Shown piece by piece: positions 1-6,018 of a stretch of 30,848 bases of DNA. Source of the DNA: a virus; the IMG/VR virus record IMGVR_UViG_3300020022_000004, positions 1 through 30,848 of that record; one strand, written 5' to 3'. The translations under genes and the position numbers were made by a program. The notes under the pieces were generated by a model. That model ran no database searches. It saw only the letters and a program-made list of their open reading frames with translations, and was not told the origin of the DNA. Position 1 is the first letter of the stretch. Every line of letters begins with the position of its first letter.

Positions 1-18
1 GTCGATAGCGATCGAGCT

Positions 19-66
19 CAAATAAAAACGGCCCGCGAGCCCCCCTTCTTCTGAGCTCGCGGCCGT
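19..66 (-). terminator. Leftward intrinsic terminator upstream of the integrase
   Basis: Arms at 28-40 and 55-66 form a 12-bp GC-rich stem (one bulged base) around a 14-base loop. Read on the minus strand the stem is followed by TTTTTATTT, the classic layout of a rho-independent terminator. It stops transcription arriving from the right. No leftward gene ends next to it: the nearest leftward ORF with any support ends at 3687. It is therefore either the end of a short antisense RNA or the stop for late transcription that has crossed the integrase operon. Confidence 0.8.
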
Positions 67-117
67 CCCTTGTCCGGCTTCCTTACGCGGCGAAAATCCT
101 ATCACATCCTGCCCTGA

Positions 118-146
118 TTGACTCCAAAGACTCCGCATGCTATAAA
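118..146 (+). promoter_or_regulatory. Sigma70-type promoter of the integrase operon
   Basis: TTGACT (118-123) and TATAAA (141-146) are separated by exactly 17 bases, close to the sigma70 consensus. Transcription would start near 153, giving a leader of under 20 bases before the TTG start at 170. Two direct GACTCC copies (120-125 and 129-134) overlap the -35 box and spacer. An inverted copy GGAGTC (158-163) overlaps the ribosome binding site. They could be operator half-sites, which is inference. Confidence 0.7.
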
Positions 147-169
147 GAGCACGTCCTGGAGTCCTGCGC

Positions 170-1210
170 TTGAGCAAGAAACGAAGAGGCGGAGTCTTCG
201 AACGATCCGGCGTCTGGTGGATCGACTATTACGACGCGGCCGGCCTCCGGCATCGCGAGAAGATCGGCCGGCAAGATGAAGCGCGGATCGCATACGCCAG
301 GCGCTTGCAGGAAGTCGCGGACGGAAGATTCGTCTCGCCTCGCAATCGCGTAGCGACTTTCCGTGAGCTCGCGATCGTCGCGCTAGAGCACAAGAAACTC
401 CATCTCGCTCCGCTCTCTTATGAGACGGATGTCCGGCGCCTGGATACCCTTCTCCCGTTGATCGGCTCGATCCCCGTCGAGCAATTATCCGGAGAGAAGA
501 TCGATGAAGTCTTCGCCGGCATGAAGCGCGAAGGCCTTTCCGGATCGACCATAAATCGCTATCGATCGCTTGTCTCCTCCATTTTTTCCTATGCCCTTCG
601 AGTCGGCCGCGTCCGCTCGAATCCCTGCTCCCGAGTGCATCGATACCGCGAGAACGATTCCCGCGTCCGATACCTCCGCGACGAGGAAGAAGAGAAGCTC
701 CGCAAAGAGATCCAGAGGAAATACGCGGATCGCGAGGCGGAGATCGATCTGGCGCTTTATACCGGGATGCGCCGCGGCGAGCAATTCACTCTCAAATGGG
801 AAGATGTCGACCTCGCGGCCGGGATCCTCACGGTCCGCGGCAAGACCGGACGTCGATACATCGTCGTCAATTCCGGCGCTAAGAAGGCGCTCGAGGGACT
901 CCTCGCCGAAGCTACGGCGCGCGGCTCGAAACCGATCTCCTCTGTATACGTTTGTCCGGAGACGAAACGCGACGGTCAACGGGACTGGCGCCGCTGGCTC
1001 GAGACGGCCGCCAAGGCCGCCGGCGTCCGTAATTTTCGCTGGCATGATCTTCGCCACACTTTTGCGTCCCGCCTGGTGATGGCCGGCGTCGATCTCCGGA
1101 GCGTCCAGGAGCTCCTCGGACACAAGTCGATCTTGATGACCATGAAGTACGCGCATCTCTCGCCGGACCATCGAGCGGCCGCGGCCGAGAAGATCGGAGC
1201 GAATAAATGA
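170..1210 (+). CDS. int: Tyrosine recombinase (phage integrase)
   Basis: This 346-residue protein is a site-specific recombinase that would insert and, with a directionality factor, excise the phage genome. Residues 1-60 look like an arm-type DNA-binding region, 62-155 a SAM-like core-binding domain, and 165-335 the catalytic domain. The catalytic set is complete: R201 (TGMRRGE), K225 (GKTGR), H292 and R295 (HDLRH), H318 (LLGH) and nucleophile Y327 (MKYAH). The start is TTG at 170, preceded by GGAG at 158-161, and no ATG gives a better start. The length is usual for the family. Its stop overlaps the next start (ATGA), so it heads an operon. No attachment site could be identified nearby. Confidence 0.95.
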   Translation: MSKKRRGGVFERSGVWWIDYYDAAGLRHREKIGRQDEARIAYARRLQEVADGRFVSPRNRVATFRELAIVALEHKKLHLAPLSYETDVRRLDTLLPLIGSIPVEQLSGEKIDEVFAGMKREGLSGSTINRYRSLVSSIFSYALRVGRVRSNPCSRVHRYRENDSRVRYLRDEEEEKLRKEIQRKYADREAEIDLALYTGMRRGEQFTLKWEDVDLAAGILTVRGKTGRRYIVVNSGAKKALEGLLAEATARGSKPISSVYVCPETKRDGQRDWRRWLETAAKAAGVRNFRWHDLRHTFASRLVMAGVDLRSVQELLGHKSILMTMKYAHLSPDHRAAAAEKIGANK

Positions 1211-1494
1211 TCCTGCCGTCGATGCTTCCCGATGAGCCTCCCGCTGGATGGAAAAAGAGGATGACCTGCCATTTAAATTTTGGCGGAGGAAAATGCGCCG
1301 CGTCGTATGAGGTAAGAAACGGCGCCGACGAGCTGATGCCGATCCGTTGGATATATAACACGCGAGAAGGCATTAGAGGATTCACTCTTCCCGACGTCGA
1401 CGCAGTAATGACCTGGAAGGAGCTCCGCGAGGCCTGGCCGGCATATCTCGAGCGAATGGCCGCGGCTGAGAGCCAGGCCGGAGGGAAACCATGA
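1207..1494 (+). CDS. Small unknown protein behind integrase
   Basis: This 95-residue protein is not recognised. Its ATG overlaps the integrase stop (ATGA), so translation is probably coupled. The N-terminal half contains two cysteines (MTCH, GGKC) inside a likely beta-rich segment, and the C-terminal third (about 65-90) looks helical. There is no signal peptide or membrane segment. It opens a run of small genes joined by 4-base overlaps, which argues for one transcript with the integrase. Accessory roles such as excision control or defence-related functions are possible, but nothing in the sequence selects one. Confidence 0.7.
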   Translation: MILPSMLPDEPPAGWKKRMTCHLNFGGGKCAASYEVRNGADELMPIRWIYNTREGIRGFTLPDVDAVMTWKELREAWPAYLERMAAAESQAGGKP

Positions 1495-1748
1495 TTATCA
1501 ATGGATATCCGGACGAGCTCGACTATGTCAATGCACTGTTGCATGGTCAGGTCCGCGACAAGATCAATAGCTTCCTAGGGACGTTCTGTCTCGCGTGTGT
1601 TCGAGCGGACAGCCAGAACTACGAGCTCCTCCGCCCGCTCCTTCTCATTTTCAGGGAGAAGTACCCCGCGGATCCAAAACGTCTCGCGATGGAGCGGATC
1701 GACTCCGGACGCGAGCGCGCCGGCGATCGAGAAAGAGTCGCGGAATGA
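1491..1748 (+). CDS. Small unknown protein with CxxC pair
   Basis: This 85-residue protein starts with ATG overlapping the previous stop (ATGA). It is mostly helical by composition, with a CLAC pair near residues 33-36 that could bind metal or form a disulphide. The last 20 residues are highly charged (Arg/Glu). No family is recognised. The neighbours on both sides are coupled by overlap, so it belongs to the integrase-linked operon. Confidence 0.65.
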   Translation: MIINGYPDELDYVNALLHGQVRDKINSFLGTFCLACVRADSQNYELLRPLLLIFREKYPADPKRLAMERIDSGRERAGDRERVAE

Positions 1749-1933
1749 TCGACTGGATCCGCCGGCTTTTCCAAATAAAGACGGAGATAGATCCTCCGCC
1801 GGCGGATCCAGACTTCGATTGCATCGAGAACCTGGCGAAACCGTGGATCCATCCGTTTATCGTCCATCGCGAGAGATGCCGGCAATGTCAAGGCCTCGAT
1901 CCTTGTCCGATCGGCCGCGAGCTCCTCAAATGA
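1745..1933 (+). CDS. Small Cys-rich unknown protein
   Basis: This 62-residue protein starts at the ATG overlapping the preceding stop (ATGA at 1745). The frame is open further upstream, but coupling favours this start. Residues 1-10 form an amphipathic helix with two Trp/Phe positions. The C-terminal part has C26, C45, C48 and C54 (RCRQCQG, DPC), a pattern compatible with a small zinc-binding fold. No known family is recognised. Confidence 0.6.
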   Translation: MIDWIRRLFQIKTEIDPPPADPDFDCIENLAKPWIHPFIVHRERCRQCQGLDPCPIGRELLK

Positions 1934-2133
1934 AAAACGCCTGGTTAATCGAATACCAGACTTGCTCGAAGCCTTGCTGGATCGCGACGCGGATCGAAAA
2001 CAATTCTTTCGGCGTAACTTACTCGCCAGGAATGGCGCGCCAATTCGATAACGAGGAAGCCGCGAAGACGGAGATCCATGAGCTCAAGCTCTCCCGCGAA
2101 TGGCAAGCCGTCGAGAGGACGGTGAGCTCTTGA
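1930..2133 (+). CDS. Small unknown phage protein
   Basis: This 67-residue protein starts at the ATG overlapping the previous stop (ATGA at 1930). The layout (a beta-like start with WLIEY, a central WIATR segment, then a helix with EEAAKTEIHEL) resembles short uncharacterised phage proteins in early operons, but that is only a resemblance. Two cysteines (TCSKPC) sit near the N-terminus. Function unknown. Confidence 0.6.
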   Translation: MKNAWLIEYQTCSKPCWIATRIENNSFGVTYSPGMARQFDNEEAAKTEIHELKLSREWQAVERTVSS

Positions 2134-2594
2134 GAGGCCTCCGTACTGGTCGAGCTTGGCGTGCGGAGCTCTGGCTCATCCGCGAGCTTGTCAAGCTAAA
2201 CCGGCCGAAGAGCGTCATCGACGCGGTCCTCGAGACGGCCAAGGCGCGCCGACTCAAAGAACAAACCGCCGGTCTTGGCCCGGAAGGCGAGCGCGAAATG
2301 ATCCAGAAGATCATCGACGCGATAAACGACGAGATCGAAGTTTTCCATCATCCGATGAGGGGAGATCTATTCCGCCGGCAAGTGTACGGCTGGACCGCTG
2401 GAGGCCAGGTCGCGAGAGACGTGCTCCTGGAAAAATGCTCGCAGACTCAGTTATGTCTCGCGAATCCGAAGCGAGCGAAGCTCGCCGGCTGGATCTGTCC
2501 TGTTTGTCACGGAGCCATTTTGACCGGGAAAGAGATCGAGTTTCTCAAACTTCGGCGAGTCGGCCGGCCGCGCGAGCCGGGAGAAGAAGGATGA
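2130..2594 (+). CDS. Unknown protein with C-terminal zinc-ribbon-like motif
   Basis: The best start is TTG at 2130, overlapping the previous stop (TTGA) with GAGAGG about 10 bases upstream, giving 154 residues. An ATG at 2100 would give 164 but lies inside the previous gene. The first 80 residues are helical and charged. The C-terminal part has an EKCSQTQLC segment and, about 25 residues later, CPVCHG, together a plausible four-cysteine zinc site. No family is recognised. Its stop overlaps the next ATG. Confidence 0.65.
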   Translation: MRGLRTGRAWRAELWLIRELVKLNRPKSVIDAVLETAKARRLKEQTAGLGPEGEREMIQKIIDAINDEIEVFHHPMRGDLFRRQVYGWTAGGQVARDVLLEKCSQTQLCLANPKRAKLAGWICPVCHGAILTGKEIEFLKLRRVGRPREPGEEG

Positions 2595-2755
2595 AGCTCC
2601 TCGACTGTCAAGACTGTCGGATGTCATTTCACTGTCATCGCTGTCTTTGCTGCGCTCCGCTCGAGGACGTCCGGAGGCTCGTCCGTCGCGAGCTCGGCCG
2701 CCGGCCGCGGATCGAGAAGGCCAGTCTCCGCCGGCGCCGGCGGGAGGCGAGCTAG
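2591..2755 (+). CDS. Tiny Cys/His-rich protein, likely metal-binding
   Basis: This 54-residue protein starts at ATG 2591, overlapping the preceding stop, with AGAAGAAGG just upstream as ribosome binding site. Residues 6-21 contain six cysteines and two histidines (DCQDC, then HCHRCLCC), a dense pattern expected of a small zinc-binding domain. The C-terminal 25 residues are strongly basic (Arg-rich), which would suit nucleic-acid contact. Family and partner unknown. Confidence 0.6.
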   Translation: MKLLDCQDCRMSFHCHRCLCCAPLEDVRRLVRRELGRRPRIEKASLRRRRREAS

Positions 2756-2935
2756 ATGACGCCTTGGAGGAATGCGCTGGCCGTGCTGATGTTCTCGATC
2801 TTCTCGCTTATCCTCATCCTCGCCGCGGTACGAATGAGCGCCAGGACGAAAGTCAGGATTAGCGTCGCGCTGCTGATCGTCGGGAGTGCGGCGATCGTCG
2901 TCAGTCTGGCGTTTCTCTGGATGGTTAGCCGATGA
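2756..2935 (+). CDS. Small membrane protein, two predicted TM helices
   Basis: Translation from the ATG at 2756, one base after the previous stop, gives 59 residues. Two hydrophobic stretches (about 8-25 and 37-56) are separated by a short basic loop (RMSARTKVR), the pattern of a two-pass inner-membrane hairpin. Size and topology fit a small holin, a pinholin or a superinfection-exclusion protein. The position in the early operon, far from the lysis cassette at the late operon's end, makes exclusion or signalling at least as likely as lysis. Confidence 0.55.
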   Translation: MTPWRNALAVLMFSIFSLILILAAVRMSARTKVRISVALLIVGSAAIVVSLAFLWMVSR

Positions 2936-3036
2936 CCGAGAGCTCGAGGAATACGATCAAGTTTGCCGTCCTGATTCTGGCCGGCGCGCTTTTTGCGCTG
3001 GCCTATGCTGCGAGCCAGAGAGGTTGGGTAGGATGA
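2932..3036 (+). CDS. Very small single-pass membrane peptide
   Basis: An ATG at 2932 overlapping the previous stop (ATGA) opens a 34-codon frame. Residues 9-27 are hydrophobic (VLILAGALFALAYAA) after a short polar start, so it would be a single membrane anchor, or a signal sequence with a possible cleavage after AYA. Its own stop overlaps the next ATG at 3033. The chain of exact overlaps is the main reason to accept it as a gene. Confidence 0.45.
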   Translation: MTESSRNTIKFAVLILAGALFALAYAASQRGWVG

Positions 3037-3464
3037 CTCCCCTCCGACCTGGAGAGCTCTTCCCCGGCGAGGCCTCGGCCGCCTCGCTCGTCAGGGAGCT
3101 CGGCCGAAAGTACGGCTATGGCCGTTTGATCCAGATACTCCGCGAGGCTTGGTCCGAAGAGCTTCAAAACAAATGGCACATGGACACATACGGAGCCGCC
3201 GTCGGCGCCGGCTTTATTTGCGCCTGGTGCCAGATCGATTCCCGGAATGGAAAGCGAGCCGTCCATCCGAATTCGCCGTCTGCGCCGGCCGTGACCCCGC
3301 ACACTTGCGGGACGCGCCTCGCCAGGGAAGATCGGCTCGCCGAGTTTCGCCGGCTCGAGAAGATGGGAGTCGAGATCGAGCGGCTCCCGGAAACAGGTTG
3401 CCGCGCTTGCAAGGAAGAGATCGAGATTCTGCACGCGGAAAGGAAGCCGGAAGGAGACAAATGA
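3033..3464 (+). CDS. Unknown protein with three Cys motifs
   Basis: This 143-residue protein starts at the ATG overlapping the preceding stop. The frame extends upstream, but the coupled start is preferred. The N-terminal 45 residues are helical. Then come CAWC, a lone C in PHTCG, and CRAC near the C-terminus, separated by helical, charged segments. A zinc-binding role is plausible, and no family is recognised. It is the last well-supported gene of the rightward operon. Confidence 0.6.
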   Translation: MTPLRPGELFPGEASAASLVRELGRKYGYGRLIQILREAWSEELQNKWHMDTYGAAVGAGFICAWCQIDSRNGKRAVHPNSPSAPAVTPHTCGTRLAREDRLAEFRRLEKMGVEIERLPETGCRACKEEIEILHAERKPEGDK

Positions 3465-3559
3465 AGCGTGGGGAAGTGCTCATTAGAGCTACTGGCCATC
3501 GCCTCCGGACCGGCTCTGGCGAGCGTTCCAGGGGTTGCTCATCGATCGCGAATCGTTAG
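3461..3559 (+). CDS. Possible 32-residue peptide at operon end
   Basis: An ATG at 3461 follows a good ribosome binding site (GGAAGGAG) and overlaps the preceding stop (ATGA). The product is 32 residues, basic, with no recognised motif. Start context supports translation, while length and composition do not strongly support a functional protein. It may simply be a reinitiation frame. Confidence 0.3.
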   Translation: MKRGEVLIRATGHRLRTGSGERSRGCSSIANR

Positions 3560-3622
3560 CCGGCGATAACCCGATGCCGTGGCTGCCATTGCGCCGCGTC
3601 AAGCGCGAAAATGGGCAGGCCG

Positions 3623-3646
3623 CACAGGACACATAGTCCTGTGTTT
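3623..3646 (+). terminator. Rightward terminator-like hairpin after the integrase operon
   Basis: CACAGGAC (3623-3630) and GTCCTGTG (3636-3643) form a perfect 8-bp stem with a 5-base loop, followed on the plus strand by TTT and a pyrimidine-rich stretch. It lies 63 bases past the last rightward ORF. The T-tract is short, so it would be a modest terminator. From 3560 to 3686 I see nothing else. Confidence 0.45.
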
Positions 3647-3686
3647 CCGTTACCTTCCATGGAGTTGTCGTGTTCTAAAGGACTTA

Positions 3687-3923
3687 TTAGGCCGCTAAAA
3701 GCTCGCCACTATCAAGTGCCCGGACGGTGCCAGCATTTGTCACGGTTTTGTGTGGAGTTTCTGACACAGTTTCCCGGTCCAGATCGTCCAGGATCTCGGC
3801 CAGGTCGCCGGCCGCCAGACGGAGCTCCTCGGTCGCCTGGAACGCCTCCGGCTGCAAGGCGAGCTCCAGCGCCGAGATGCTTACGCGGTCAAGGATAACG
3901 CGGAGGCGGAGCCGTAGATCCAT
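3687..3923 (-). CDS. Possible small acidic unknown protein
   Basis: This is a 78-residue leftward frame. The middle is helical and acidic (EELRLAAGDLAEILDDLDRE), with residue use like the neighbouring late genes. The ATG at 3923 has GGAG only one base upstream, which is too close for a good ribosome binding site. A hairpin lies about a dozen bases before the start. No family is recognised, and it would be the last gene of the leftward strand. Competing plus-strand frames here look worse. Confidence 0.45.
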   Translation of the reverse strand: MDLRLRLRVILDRVSISALELALQPEAFQATEELRLAAGDLAEILDDLDRETVSETPHKTVTNAGTVRALDSGELLAA

Positions 3924-3934
3924 GCTCCGATTGT

Positions 3935-3970
3935 AATGCCGGCCTGTCTTTTTTTAGCCGGCATTCTTTT
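3935..3970 (+). terminator. Inverted repeat with rightward T-tract
   Basis: AATGCCGGC (3935-3943) and GCCGGCATT (3957-3965) are perfect 9-base arms around a 13-base T-rich loop. On the plus strand the stem is followed by CTTTT, on the minus strand by no T-run. It therefore reads as a rightward terminator that would keep integrase-operon transcription out of the late genes. It may alternatively shield the start region of the small leftward ORF. Confidence 0.4.
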
Positions 3971-4072
3971 CTCGAGCGCCTCGCGGGACGGCCGTCCGCT
4001 AGGACATCCGCCGGCGAACAGTCAGTAAGATGACGCCGGCGCGTCCTCCGGCCGCCCCGCGAGGCGTTCGAG
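3971..4072. other. 102-base nested inverted-repeat structure
   Basis: 3971-3994 pairs with 4049-4072 over 24 positions. On the plus strand there is one G-U pair (3976/4067) and one mismatch (3988/4055). Inside, 4001-4005 pairs with 4043-4047 and 4010-4016 with 4034-4040, leaving a 17-base terminal loop. It begins 8 bases beyond the stop of the leftward gene at 4080. On the plus strand it is followed by CTACTTTTCACGTTTT, so a rightward terminator is the simplest reading. A structured RNA, a cruciform protein site or an attachment-related site are other possibilities. Confidence 0.6.
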
Positions 4073-4079
4073 CTACTTT

Positions 4080-4598
4080 TCACGTTTTCATAAATTCGTG
4101 AAACAGGCCCGGCATCTTGTCCGGCTGCTCCTCGAAGACGCGATCGCAAAACGCGAGGATCCGCTCGAGGCTCTTCTTCTGGCCGTCCCATTCGCCGGCG
4201 TAGATCGGCCCGGTGCCCTTCGCTGGCGCATGGAAGCTCACTTGCCCGTTGTGCGGGAGATCGACATACAAGACCCAGGAGGCCTCGCCTCCGATGGGGG
4301 TCTTCGGATCCCGTTTCCATCCCCAGACGATCCCGAGCTGCTCGCCGTGGAGCTCCAGGATTGCGCCGAGGTTTTTCATGCTCCAAGACTTCCGCTGATA
4401 GGCCATCGACCTGTAGGATCCGATTCCGCGGATCCCGCCGCGATAGAGCTTCGCTCGAGCCGAGCATTTTTGAGCGCGGAAAAGATTCAGCGCTACCAGG
4501 CCGAGCTCGCCGCGGCGAGAGAGCTCCGCGTAATATCTTTTCGTGACTTCCGCCTCCGATGTTTGGAAGACGCCGGTCGCGCGCATTGGTAAACTCAC
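4080..4598 (-). CDS. Unknown phage protein, 172 residues
   Basis: The start is GTG at 4598, overlapping the previous stop (GTGA). An internal ATG five codons in is an alternative. Residues 75-140 have an organised beta-rich look with several Trp and a conserved-looking TPIGGEASWVLYVDLP segment followed by QVSFHAP. The last 35 residues are helical. I do not recognise a named family. It is the last substantial gene of the late operon, downstream of the lysis-like genes, so a late accessory role is likely. No signal peptide or membrane segment is seen. Confidence 0.75.
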   Translation of the reverse strand: MSLPMRATGVFQTSEAEVTKRYYAELSRRGELGLVALNLFRAQKCSARAKLYRGGIRGIGSYRSMAYQRKSWSMKNLGAILELHGEQLGIVWGWKRDPKTPIGGEASWVLYVDLPHNGQVSFHAPAKGTGPIYAGEWDGQKKSLERILAFCDRVFEEQPDKMPGLFHEFMKT

Positions 4599-4777
4599 GC
4601 CGAGGCCGCTTCGCCGGTTTTGTTGACGCGCTCCCTAACTCGGAATCGAAGTATCCAGTCGGCGCCCTGCCGGAGCGAGGCGTAGGCCTTTCTGACCTCC
4701 GGCATCGCTTCTTCGCGCTCGGACTTTTCGGCCCAGTCCGCGAGCTCCGCCAGGTCTTCATCCGTAAAGATTCTCAT
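4595..4777 (-). CDS. Small charged unknown protein
   Basis: This 60-residue protein has a strong ribosome binding site (GGAGGACC) before its ATG at 4777, so independent translation is well supported. It is helical and rich in Glu/Asp in the first half, basic in the second. Because of the 68-bp duplication upstream, the reading frame of the spanin-like gene now runs into this gene in frame, so a fusion product could also form. Its stop overlaps the next GTG start. Confidence 0.7.
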   Translation of the reverse strand: MRIFTDEDLAELADWAEKSEREEAMPEVRKAYASLRQGADWILRFRVRERVNKTGEAASA

Positions 4778-4790
4778 TCTGGTCCTCCGT

Positions 4791-5491
4791 TCACTTCTTC
4801 GAGAGCCGGCCGCCGGCGACGCCGGCGATGAAGGCGAGTCCCGGCTTGATCCATCCATTCCAGGCCTTCGACCATTTCGTTTGGCCGGCCAGGCTCTCGA
4901 GCCGGCCCGTGGCTTGATCCATCCGTTCCAGGCCTTCGACCATTTCGTTTGGCCGGCCAGGCTCTCGAGCCGGCCCGTCTCTTTTTTGAGGAGCGCGATC
5001 TGCTCGTCCGCGAGCTGGCGATCGTGATCCCGGCCGGCTAGATCCGCTTTGCATCCCGAGAGATTGTTCTCCGCGATCTTACACGCCGCCAGGCGATTGT
5101 CGAGCGCCTCGGCGTCGACCGTGACGAGCGGCGCCGGCGCCGGCGCGTCCGGCTTCGCGTCCGGAGGCCTGGCCGGCGTCGTCACGACGGCCGAGGCGCC
5201 GGGGATCTCCCGGTTGACGTAGTCCGAGACCTGCGCCGGCGTCTTGATCTTCACGACTTCGGCGAGCGTCGATGCGTTGCGATCGGCCGTTTGCCGGTCG
5301 CGATCGGCCTCGGCCGCGGCCTCGATCTTCCTGCCTTCCTGGACTTTGTCATAAGCGGCCTTGGCCGCCTTGATCTCCGCCTCGCCTTTGAGGCGCGCGT
5401 CGTGCTCCGAGAGCCAGGAGGCGAAGCCGACGGATCCGATCGCCAGGACGGCGACGGCGATCGCGACATACATTTTTGCGTGGAAGCTCAT
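4791..5491 (-). pseudogene. Spanin-like coiled-coil membrane protein, frame broken by 68-bp duplication
   Basis: The start is ATG at 5491, overlapping the previous stop. An N-terminal membrane segment (about 7-24) is followed by a long Ala/Glu/Lys coiled coil, a Pro/Ala-rich linker (about 110-130) and a second helical region with paired cysteines. This resembles Rz-type inner-membrane spanins that join inner and outer membranes at lysis, and the position after a holin-like gene fits. Removing one copy of the duplication restores 210 residues ending in a hydrophobic stretch (GLAFIAGVAGGRL) and SKK at 4791. As it stands, the frame shifts in the repeat and continues to 4595 without a stop, losing that tail. 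The family assignment is moderate; the frame break is directly visible. Confidence 0.6.
4843..4978. repeat. 68-bp tandem duplication
   Basis: 4843-4910 and 4911-4978 are adjacent copies differing at one position (A4857 versus G4925, synonymous in the original frame). Because 68 is not a multiple of 3, the duplication shifts the spanin-like frame. Confidence 0.95.
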
Positions 5492-5733
5492 GGCCGGCGC
5501 CATCCGTCGAGAAACTTCTCGGCGAGCCATTTTCTGGTGTTCTCGTCCTTCTCCCTCGCGATCTCCGTCAAAGCGACCGTCAGAGCTCGGAATTCCATCG
5601 CCGTATGATCCTCGCGGACTCGTTTCCCCAGGCCGTTGAGATCTTTCCGCAATGCCCTAACTACGACCAAGAGCCCGCCGGCCAAGAAAGCGAGCTTGAA
5701 GAGCTCGCCTCCGGAGAGAAACTCGGCTAACAC
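5488..5733 (-). CDS. Holin-like small membrane protein
   Basis: This 81-residue protein starts at GTG 5733, just after a GAGGAA that is rather close to the start. A glycine-containing hydrophobic stretch (about 10-26, LFKLAFLAGGLLVVV) is followed by a charged amphipathic helix that fills the rest. The size, single membrane segment and position immediately before the spanin-like gene suggest a lysis role such as a holin or holin regulator. No named holin family can be assigned, so this rests mainly on context. Its stop overlaps the next ATG (ATGA). Confidence 0.55.
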   Translation of the reverse strand: MLAEFLSGGELFKLAFLAGGLLVVVRALRKDLNGLGKRVREDHTAMEFRALTVALTEIAREKDENTRKWLAEKFLDGWRRP

Positions 5734-6017
5734 TTCCTCGCCGATCGTTTGTTCATTTCCATCTCAAGCCTCCATTTTTCTTTGAGGAGTGCATGGCGGG
5801 TGTCCCGGCGCCAAAGGAGATCGCTCCCCGGTAAACCCGTCTTCTCGAGCATCTCGAGCTGCGCGTCGACGATCTGAGCTTCGATGTACGGCCGGACGGA
5901 TTCCCGGAACGACCCATAGTCCGGAAGCTGGAAGCGATGCTCCTCGATGATGCTGTCGACGAGCGTCTTGTAGGCCGCGGACGCTATGCGCTCGACCGGC
6001 TTCCGCTCTTCCGTCAC
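5727..6017 (-). CDS. Small helical unknown protein (paralogue of its upstream neighbour)
   Basis: This 96-residue protein starts at GTG 6017 with GGAGG about 10 bases upstream. It is mostly helical and charged. It shares an ERIA-A opening and a similar order of helices and Arg/Glu positions with the 102-residue product just upstream, so the two look like diverged tandem copies. No family is recognised. The position between tail proteins and lysis genes is uninformative. Confidence 0.65.
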   Translation of the reverse strand: MTEERKPVERIASAAYKTLVDSIIEEHRFQLPDYGSFRESVRPYIEAQIVDAQLEMLEKTGLPGSDLLWRRDTRHALLKEKWRLEMEMNKRSARKC

Positions 6018-6018
6018 G

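Noticed and set aside
4098-4592. Plus-strand 164-codon frame opposite the 172-residue gene
   Set aside because: The minus-strand frame has a coupled GTG start and an ordered Trp/Gly pattern. The plus frame is its shadow.
3889-4761. Leftward open frame of 290 codons over the 172-residue gene
   Set aside because: Arg/Ser/Pro-rich shadow in another frame. It would also read through the large hairpin, and the 172-residue frame has organised sequence and a coupled start.
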